From: VRUE01 sp963703335
GTDB taxonomy: Bacteria; Actinomycetota; Thermoleophilia; Solirubrobacterales; 70-9
Reading direction: 5' to 3'
Assembly: GCA_963703335.1 (NCBI GenBank)
Contig: OY969812.1
Coordinates: 124,001 to 188,000 of the forward strand
Length of the DNA: 64,000 nucleotides
Positions 58,959-64,000 of this stretch are shown here, piece after piece. Made by a program: the position numbers and the translations under genes. Position 1 is the stretch's first letter, and every line of letters begins with the position of its first letter. Below the pieces are notes generated by a model. The model was not told the origin of the DNA, searched no databases, and saw nothing but the letters and a program-made list of their open reading frames with translations.

Positions 58959-59155
58959 TTGCCGCCTCCTAGGAGGTGCCGCACCGTCTTCGCGTCAGAC
59001 GGGGCGATCTCCACCGGCCGCGCCATCCGCCGCTTGCGCTTTGGGGACTTCTTCTCGAGGATGTGGCTCGAGTAGGCCCGACGCCCACGCAGCTTGCCCG
59101 TGGCGGTCTTGCGGAAGCGCTTCTTGGCGCCGGAATGAGTTTTCATCTTGGGCAT
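58955..59155 (-). CDS. rpmI: 50S ribosomal protein L35
   Basis: 66 residues: MPKMKTHSGAKKRFRKTATG, then KLRGRRAYSSHILEKKSPKR and the C-terminal VRHLLGGGK. Normally follows infC directly; here wecB on the opposite strand lies between them, so rpmI-rplT must have its own promoter in the 59156-59241 gap shared with wecB. Confidence 0.97.
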   Translation of the reverse strand: MPKMKTHSGAKKRFRKTATGKLRGRRAYSSHILEKKSPKRKRRMARPVEIAPSDAKTVRHLLGGGK

Positions 59156-59227
59156 CGGGTTCGCTATTGAAGCAGACGGGCACGCCTGAGCGTTGCCACT
59201 GTCGAAAATGGCAGGAGCGGCGCAGGG

Positions 59228-59233
59228 TACTGT
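59228..59233 (+). promoter_or_regulatory. -10 element TACTGT of wecB
   Basis: TACTGT ends eight bases before the wecB ATG at 59242; no Shine-Dalgarno in the gap. Confidence 0.4.
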
Positions 59234-59241
59234 GGCGCCGC

Positions 59242-60312
59242 ATGCGCATCGTCTACGTGGTCGGAACGCGACCCAACTTCGTCAAGGCCGCCCCGGTGAT
59301 CGCCGCCCTGCGAGAGCGAATCCCGGCGGGCAAGCACACGATCGTCCACACCGGCCAGCACTACGACCGGTTGATGTCGGAGGTTTTCCTCGAGGAGCTT
59401 GGCGTGCCTGCGCCGGACTACATGCTCGAGGTCGGGTCGGGCAGTCACGCCCAGCAGACGGCACGGGTGATCGAGCGGCTGGAGCCGGTCTTGAATGACG
59501 AGGAGCCCGATCTGGTGATGGTGCCCGGCGACGTCAACTCGACCGTGGCAGCAGCGTTGACGGCGGCCAAGCTGCAGATCCCGGTCGCCCACATCGAGGC
59601 CGGCCTGCGCAGCTTCGACCGGACGATGCCCGAGGAGCTCAACCGGATCGTCACCGACCAGCTCTCCAGCCAGCTCTTCATCCACAGTCCCGAGGCCAAC
59701 GACAACTTGCACGCGGAGGGAATTCCAGCCGAGCGCATTCACCTCGTCGGCAACACGATGATCGACACCCTCGTGGCCCTGGAGCAGCGCTTCCGGGCGG
59801 TGGGAGCCGCCGCCCGGCTCGGCGTCGAGCCGGGCGGCTTCGTACTCGTCACCCTGCACCGCCCCGCCCTCGTCGACGGCCCGCTGCTGGCGGAGACGAT
59901 GTTGCAACTGGCTGCACTGGCCCGCGAGGTGCCGGTCGTGTTCCCCGTCCACCCGCGCACGCGGACAATGATGGAGTCGGTCGAGTCCGAGCACCCCGGC
60001 CTGCTCCTCTGCGAGCCGCTTGGCTACCTCGACTTCCTCTCCCTGCTCGCCGACGCCCGCGCCGTCCTCACCGACTCCGGCGGAATCCAGGAGGAGACCA
60101 CCTATCTAGGCATCCCCTGCTTCACCCTGCGAGCCAACACCGAGCGCCCAATCACAATCACCGCCGGCACCAACACCCTCCTAGGCCTTGACCCATCGGC
60201 GATTGCCCAGATCCCACAAGCCCTAGCCCAGCGCCCGGCAAAGAAACCAGGCCCGCCACCCCTCTGGGACGGCCGGGCATCAGAGCGAATCGCCGACATC
60301 GTCACGGCTTAA
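59242..60312 (+). CDS. wecB: UDP-N-acetylglucosamine 2-epimerase (non-hydrolysing)
   Basis: Makes UDP-ManNAc from UDP-GlcNAc for cell-surface polysaccharide; 356 residues from the ATG at 59242. IVYVVGTRPNFVKAAPVIAA, IVHTGQHYDRLMSEVFLEEL, VMVPGDVNSTVAAALTAAKL, VAHIEAGLRSFDRTMPEELN and VLTDSGGIQEETTYLGIPCF are the expected blocks with catalytic acids and His. It is isolated from other sugar genes and placed between infC and rpmI on the opposite strand. The stop TAA (60310-60312) runs into the family-2 repeat. Confidence 0.93.
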   Translation: MRIVYVVGTRPNFVKAAPVIAALRERIPAGKHTIVHTGQHYDRLMSEVFLEELGVPAPDYMLEVGSGSHAQQTARVIERLEPVLNDEEPDLVMVPGDVNSTVAAALTAAKLQIPVAHIEAGLRSFDRTMPEELNRIVTDQLSSQLFIHSPEANDNLHAEGIPAERIHLVGNTMIDTLVALEQRFRAVGAAARLGVEPGGFVLVTLHRPALVDGPLLAETMLQLAALAREVPVVFPVHPRTRTMMESVESEHPGLLLCEPLGYLDFLSLLADARAVLTDSGGIQEETTYLGIPCFTLRANTERPITITAGTNTLLGLDPSAIAQIPQALAQRPAKKPGPPPLWDGRASERIADIVTA

Positions 60313-60426
60313 GAGCCCATCCCGGCAGGGGTGGAGCGTCTTGCACTTTTTCGGCAATTCCTCGAGGCGCCAGCCAGTGCGGTGCCACCGAAAAAGTTAA
60401 GCGGAACCCCTGCCGGGATGGGCTCT
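60312..60426 (+). repeat. Covarying palindromic repeat family 2, copy 2 (fills the wecB/infC gap)
   Basis: Outer arms of 21 perfect base pairs (60312-60332 with 60406-60426); inner arms CACTTTTTCGG and CCGAAAAAGT as in copy 1; loop again with GGCGCC. It occupies the whole gap between the convergent stops of wecB (60310-60312) and infC (60426-60428). Read in the opposite direction it matches copy 1: 27 nt identical on one side and 43 of 45 on the other, while the outer arms differ. Confidence 0.85.
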
Positions 60427-61031
60427 CACGCAGCAGCGTCGTCAGCAGACTCGTCCGCCGCCTGAGCGGGCTTCTCAATAACCGCCTCTTTGCCCGGCGC
60501 CAGCAGCATGCTCATGTTGCGCCCTTCCTGAAGTGGCTGGGACTCGATCACCGCGAGCCCGTCGAGGTCCTCGAAGAGGCGTTGCAGCAGCGCCCTGCCG
60601 CGCTCCGGGTGCGCCTGCTCGCGGCCGCGGAACATGATCGTGATCTTGACCTTGTCCTGGTGGCGCAGGAAGCGTTCGACGTGGCCCTTCTTGGTCTCGT
60701 AGTCGTGGTCGGCGATCTTCGGCCGCAGCTTGATCTCGCGGATGTTGACCTGCTGCTGGTGCTTGCGGGCCTGCTTCTGCTTCTGCTCCTGCTCGTACTT
60801 GTACTTGGAATAGTCGAGTAGGCGGGTGACGGGCGGTTTGGAGTTCGGCGCCACCTCGACCAGGTCGAGGTCCGCGTCCTGGGCGCGTTTGAGCGCCTCG
60901 TCGATCTCGACGACCCCGAGCTGCTCCCCATCCGCCCCGATCAGGCGCACTTTGGGTACGCGGATCCGCTCGTTGATCCGGGTCGTGTCGCGCTCTGGTG
61001 GGCGCCGGTCGAACCTACGCGGGACCGGCAC
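60426..61031 (-). CDS. infC: Translation initiation factor IF-3
   Basis: 201 residues. IF3-N begins at about residue 18 (RINERIRVPKVRLIGADGEQ), linker helix KYKYEQEQKQKQARKHQQQV, and IF3-C with IKLRPKIADHDYETKKGHVE and VKITIMFRGREQAHPERGRA. A C-terminal Ala/Glu/Asp tail is added. I use the GTG at 61031, giving a 17-residue basic leader; infC often uses rare start codons, so a start nearer residue 18 is possible. Its own promoter lies at 61136-61163. Confidence 0.94.
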   Translation of the reverse strand: MPVPRRFDRRPPERDTTRINERIRVPKVRLIGADGEQLGVVEIDEALKRAQDADLDLVEVAPNSKPPVTRLLDYSKYKYEQEQKQKQARKHQQQVNIREIKLRPKIADHDYETKKGHVERFLRHQDKVKITIMFRGREQAHPERGRALLQRLFEDLDGLAVIESQPLQEGRNMSMLLAPGKEAVIEKPAQAADESADDAAA

Positions 61032-61076
61032 TAGCTAAGTGAGGTGTGGAGCTTCAAGCGGACGAGAGGTAGGAAG

Positions 61077-61121
61077 GCTGGCACGGGTGGCTCAGGGCCG
61101 CGAAGTGTTTGGCGTGCCAGC
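61077..61121 (-). promoter_or_regulatory. Leader hairpin of infC
   Basis: GCTGGCACG (61077-61085) and CGTGCCAGC (61113-61121) form a perfect 9-bp stem in the ~95-nt infC leader, 46 bases before the start codon. Position suits autoregulation or attenuation of IF3, which is known for infC operons in other bacteria; not shown here. Confidence 0.4.
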
Positions 61122-61135
61122 GATCAAGTGTCCGG

Positions 61136-61163
61136 AGTATAGACAGAGGAAGCAGATCGGCAA
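61136..61163 (-). promoter_or_regulatory. infC promoter
   Basis: On the minus strand TTGCCG (61158-61163), a 16-bp spacer and TATACT (61136-61141), the best -35/-10 pair noticed in the window. It lies in the gap after the thrS stop and gives a leader of about 95 nt. Confidence 0.55.
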
Positions 61164-61172
61164 GCGCACGAA

Positions 61173-63110
61173 TCAGGCGGGCGCGCTCTCTGCCTGCACC
61201 CGGGCCGCAAAGTCGGCGGCCGGCATAGCCCCGAGCTCTCCCTGATCGTGCGAGCGCACGGCGACCGCCCCGGCCTCCTGCTCGCGATCGCCGACGACCA
61301 GCATGTAGGGGTAGCGCCCGAGCTCGGCGTCGCGGATCTTCTTGCCGACCGACTCCGAGCGGTCGTCGGCCTCGACCCGGACGCCCGCCTCGCGCAGCTC
61401 GGCGAGAACCCGACCGGCGTACTCGTTGTGGCGGTCTGAGACCGGCAGGATGATCGCCTGCACCGGCGCCAGCCAGACCGGGAAGCGGCCCGCGTAGTGC
61501 TCGATCAGGATGCCGGCGAAGCGCTCCATCGAACCGAGCAGGGCGCGGTGGATCATCACCGGCCGGTGGGTGGCGTCATCGGCACCGACGTAGCTGAGAT
61601 CGAAGCGCTCGGGCATCTGGAAGTCGAGCTGGCAGGTGCCGCACTGCCAGGAGCGGCCGAGCGCGTCGGTGACGTGGAAGTCGATCTTGGGCCCGTAGAA
61701 AGCCCCATCGCCCGGGTTGAGCTCGTACTTGCGGCCCTGGCGATCGAGCGCCTCGGTCAGCGCCGCCTCGGCCTTCGACCACTGCTCCTCAGAGCCCATC
61801 GACTTCTGCGGCCGGGTCGAGAGCTCGACCCGCACGTCCTCGAAGCCGAAGCGGGCGTAGAGCTCATCGATCGCCGCGCAGATATCGGCGACCTCGTCGG
61901 TGATCTGCTCCTCGGTGCAGTAGACATGGGCGTCGTCCTGGGTGAAGGCGCGCACCCGCAGCAGCCCGTGCAGGACGCCCTCGCGCTCGTTGCGCGAGAC
62001 GCGGCCAAACTCGGCGAGGCGCAGCGGCAGCTCGCGGTAGGAGTGGCGCTCGGCGTCGAAGACGAGGCAGGCACCGGGGCAGTTCATCGGCCGCAGCGCC
62101 AAACGCTTCTCGTCGGACTGCATGAAGTACATATCGTCGCGGTAGTTGTCCCAGTGACCGGAGCGGTGCCAGAGCTCCTCGTCGAGCACCTGCGGCGTGG
62201 CGATCTCCTTGTAGCCGCGCTTGCGCAGCTGGGTCTGTACCTCGCCCTCGATCAGGTGCAGCAACGTCGTCCCGTTGGGCAGCCAGAAGGGCATGCCCGG
62301 CGCCTCCTCGCGCAGCATGAAGATGCCGAGCTGGGGACCGAGGCGGCGGTGGTCGCGCTTCTTCGCCTCCTCGATCCGCTCCAGGTGCTGGGCGAGATCC
62401 TTCTTGGAGAAGAAGGCGGTGCCATAGATCCGGGTCAGCATCTGGCGCTTCTCGTCGCCCCGCCAGTAGGCGCCGGCGAGCGAGCTGAGCTTGATCGCCT
62501 TGATCCGGCCAGTGGAGGGACCGTGCGGGCCGCGGCAGAGATCCTCAAAGGGCCCGTTGCGGTAGAGCGAGACGGTCTCGACCCCTTCGCCGGCAACCAG
62601 GTCGTCGATCAGCTCGACCTTGTAGTCCTCGTTTTGGGCTTTGAAAATCTCGCGAGCCTCAGCCACGGGCACGTCGCGCCGCTCGAAGGCCTCGTCGGCC
62701 TTGATGTGGGCCTTCATCGCCGCCTCGATCTTCTCCAGGTCGGCATCGGTGACCTTGACGTCCTCGGGGAAGTCGAAGTCGTAGTAGAAGCCGTTCTCGA
62801 TCGCCGGCCCGATCGTCACCTTCGCGCCGGGATAGAGCTCCTGCACCGCCTCCGCCATCACATGAGCCGCGTCGTGGCGGATTAGCTCCAAAGCCTCGGG
62901 GTCGCGGTCGGTGAGAATCGCGATCTCCGCCCCGTCCGGCAAGGGGGCAGAGAGGTCACGCAACTCGCCGTCGATGCGGATCGCCAGCGCCGCCTTGGCC
63001 AACCCCGGCCCAATCGCCGCGGCTGCATCCGCACCGGAAGCGCCTTCGCTCAGCTCCAACGGCGTGCCGTCGGGCAACTTGACCGTGATCTTCTGCGTAG
63101 CGGCCTCGAT
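61173..63110 (-). CDS. thrS: Threonyl-tRNA synthetase (likely ATC start)
   Basis: Class II synthetase. TGS domain, then the editing domain with RHDAAHVMAEAVQELYPGAK, the catalytic core with zinc ligands in ALRPMNCPGACLVF and DAHVYCTEEQ plus HRALLGSMERFAG, and an anticodon-binding domain (PVWLAPVQAIILPVSDRHNE). The first conventional start, a TTG at 63077, cuts into the first TGS strand. Extending in frame to an ATC at 63110 adds EAATQKITVK before LPDGTPLEL, restoring the usual TGS start; TAGCAT is six bases upstream of that ATC. An ATG at 63118 is out of frame by one base, so an indel is the alternative. 645 residues with ATC. Confidence 0.92.
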   Translation of the reverse strand: MEAATQKITVKLPDGTPLELSEGASGADAAAAIGPGLAKAALAIRIDGELRDLSAPLPDGAEIAILTDRDPEALELIRHDAAHVMAEAVQELYPGAKVTIGPAIENGFYYDFDFPEDVKVTDADLEKIEAAMKAHIKADEAFERRDVPVAEAREIFKAQNEDYKVELIDDLVAGEGVETVSLYRNGPFEDLCRGPHGPSTGRIKAIKLSSLAGAYWRGDEKRQMLTRIYGTAFFSKKDLAQHLERIEEAKKRDHRRLGPQLGIFMLREEAPGMPFWLPNGTTLLHLIEGEVQTQLRKRGYKEIATPQVLDEELWHRSGHWDNYRDDMYFMQSDEKRLALRPMNCPGACLVFDAERHSYRELPLRLAEFGRVSRNEREGVLHGLLRVRAFTQDDAHVYCTEEQITDEVADICAAIDELYARFGFEDVRVELSTRPQKSMGSEEQWSKAEAALTEALDRQGRKYELNPGDGAFYGPKIDFHVTDALGRSWQCGTCQLDFQMPERFDLSYVGADDATHRPVMIHRALLGSMERFAGILIEHYAGRFPVWLAPVQAIILPVSDRHNEYAGRVLAELREAGVRVEADDRSESVGKKIRDAELGRYPYMLVVGDREQEAGAVAVRSHDQGELGAMPAADFAARVQAESAPA

Positions 63111-63116
63111 CCGGCC

Positions 63117-63122
63117 ATGCTA
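63117..63122 (-). promoter_or_regulatory. -10 element TAGCAT placed for an ATC start of thrS
   Basis: TAGCAT on the minus strand ends six bases before the in-frame ATC at 63110. Same geometry as the gltX, ndh and vapB promoters. Confidence 0.4.
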
Positions 63123-63152
63123 CCCACGCCCAGTCAAGCGCCGCCGCAGGGG

Positions 63153-63197
63153 TGACTTCGCGTTTTGTCTCGCTATACGGAACCAAACGCGAAGTCA
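63153..63197. terminator. Perfect 13-bp hairpin downstream of the last gene
   Basis: TGACTTCGCGTTT (63153-63165) and AAACGCGAAGTCA (63185-63197) with a 19-nt loop, one base from the stop codon of the membrane-protein gene at 63199. Same class as the other long-armed hairpins here, with no long T-run. Confidence 0.6.
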
Positions 63198-63198
63198 G

Positions 63199-64000
63199 TC
63201 ATCGGGGTGAGCCTTGGCGGGCTTGGCGGACGGCGATGAGGGGGCAGGGGCTTTGGGCCGAGACCGGGGCTGTTCTTTCCCAGAGCACGTAGGGAGGGGC
63301 GACGCGCTTGGGACGCAGGCCGTCGAACGGCGGTTGGCCTGGGCTCGATTCGGCAACGACGTAGCGGACGCCGGTGGGAATGTGATCGGCCTCCTCGATG
63401 GACTCGATGCAGACGCGGCCGCCGCGCAGCTCCCAGGCGATGTAGGGCGTGCCGTGTTCGTCGGCGAGCAGCTGCTTCGAGGCGAGCACGAGCGTGGGGC
63501 CTTCGCCGACGTCGTCGCGCAGGCCGGTCAGCGCCGGTGAGTAGGTCGTCGGCCCGACCGGAGCGTTGGCGAGCGCCAGCAGCGAGCAGCCGCCAGCTGC
63601 AAGCAGATAGAGCCAGGCCACCGGGCGGCGCAGCAGCGGCAGCACGATCGCGAGGGCGGCCAGCGGCGCGCCGATCTCAATCGCCTTGGCGGCCGTGTAG
63701 GGGGTACCGCCCACCCGGGCGGCTGCGTAGGCGAGGGCCGCCGCGGCGAGACCGGCAATAACCGCGGTCTCGTGTCGGCGCCAGCAAACGACGAGGCCAT
63801 AGAGGAGCAGGATCGAGGCGAAGGCGGCTCCTGCGTAGTAGCCGAGCGCGGGCACAGCGCCGTCGCCCGGGCTGAGGCGGAAATCACCGGAGGGCCAGAT
63901 GCCGAGGCCCTCGAAGGGTGAGATCTGGCCGAAGAGGTTGCCTAGGCCGGGGCCGTTGGGGTCGAAGGTCTCAAACTGCTTGAAGTCGATCATCCGGCCG
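63199..64000 (-). CDS. Polytopic membrane protein, C-terminal part (5' end outside window)
   Basis: At least 264 residues; the frame is open to the right edge, so the start is not seen. Four or five hydrophobic segments (YYAGAAFASILLLYGLVVCW, AVIAGLAAAALAYAAARVGG, PLAALAIVLPLLRRPVAWLY, LLAAGGCSLLALANAPV) are followed by a soluble C-terminal domain (EGPTLVLASKQLLADEHGTP, RGGRVCIESIEEADHI). The layout resembles the end of a GT-C glycosyltransferase-like or other large hypothetical membrane protein; I cannot name a family. Confidence 0.6.
   Translation of the reverse strand, partial: GRMIDFKQFETFDPNGPGLGNLFGQISPFEGLGIWPSGDFRLSPGDGAVPALGYYAGAAFASILLLYGLVVCWRRHETAVIAGLAAAALAYAAARVGGTPYTAAKAIEIGAPLAALAIVLPLLRRPVAWLYLLAAGGCSLLALANAPVGPTTYSPALTGLRDDVGEGPTLVLASKQLLADEHGTPYIAWELRGGRVCIESIEEADHIPTGVRYVVAESSPGQPPFDGLRPKRVAPPYVLWERTAPVSAQSPCPLIAVRQARQGSPR

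Noticed and set aside
61497..62885. 462-codon frame antisense to thrS
   Set aside because: Mirror of thrS codons; no independent evidence.

Overview
The window is a gene-dense, very GC-rich stretch of bacterial chromosome. Extensive 1-8 nt stop/start overlaps, many GTG starts, GatCAB without a visible GlnRS, menaquinone genes and the order thrS-infC-rpmI-rplT-pheST-argCJBD-argG all suit an actinobacterium. The protein sequences look most like Thermoleophilia (Solirubrobacterales-type), but that placement is inference. No rRNA, intact tRNA or CRISPR array was seen.

Layout. 1-7 kb: end of menD, an acyltransferase, menF, ilvB-ilvN and a UDP-sulfoquinovose synthase. 7-13 kb: a patatin-type lipase, two paralogous GT39 membrane glycosyltransferases and a DUF2304-GT2 glycosyltransferase. 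12.8-17.9 kb: an Ada/AlkA repair fusion, a SnoaL-like protein, a secreted sugar dehydrogenase, a zinc-ribbon membrane protein and NDH-2. 18-22.7 kb is an accessory island: an unknown membrane protein, an IS1595-type transposase with a tiny divergent ORF, an unknown 2TM/zinc-ribbon pair, an XRE regulator with a small partner, and a probable type IV (modification-dependent) restriction endonuclease. 22.7-32.7 kb: gatCAB, a GMC oxidoreductase, folD, pcrA and a lipoprotein. 32.7-36.3 kb: cysE and cysK, with a VapBC and a HicAB toxin-antitoxin module between them and an Rrf2 regulator. 36.3-47.7 kb: two LuxR-type regulators, gltX, nfo, an acyl-CoA dehydrogenase, a nine-cysteine protein, dnaE and a cell-wall lytic protein. 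47.7-63 kb: an arginine operon (argC-J-B-D-x-x-G), pheST, trmH, rplT, rpmI, wecB (opposite strand), infC and thrS. A truncated membrane protein ends the window.

Cross-cutting observations. (1) Many starts lie 6-10 nt downstream of a TANNNT hexamer, the layout expected of leaderless mRNAs. The same spacing points to ATT (lipoprotein) and ATC (thrS) as start codons. (2) Two dispersed palindromic repeat families sit against stop codons. One has two copies whose outer stems differ in sequence but pair perfectly. The other has four copies, one of them inserted in frame inside a glycosyltransferase gene. (3) gatB and trmH each carry a one-base frameshift, from assembly error or real mutation. (4) A perfect 25-bp palindrome overlaps the ndh promoter. 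(5) Several convergent gene pairs overlap at their 3' ends.
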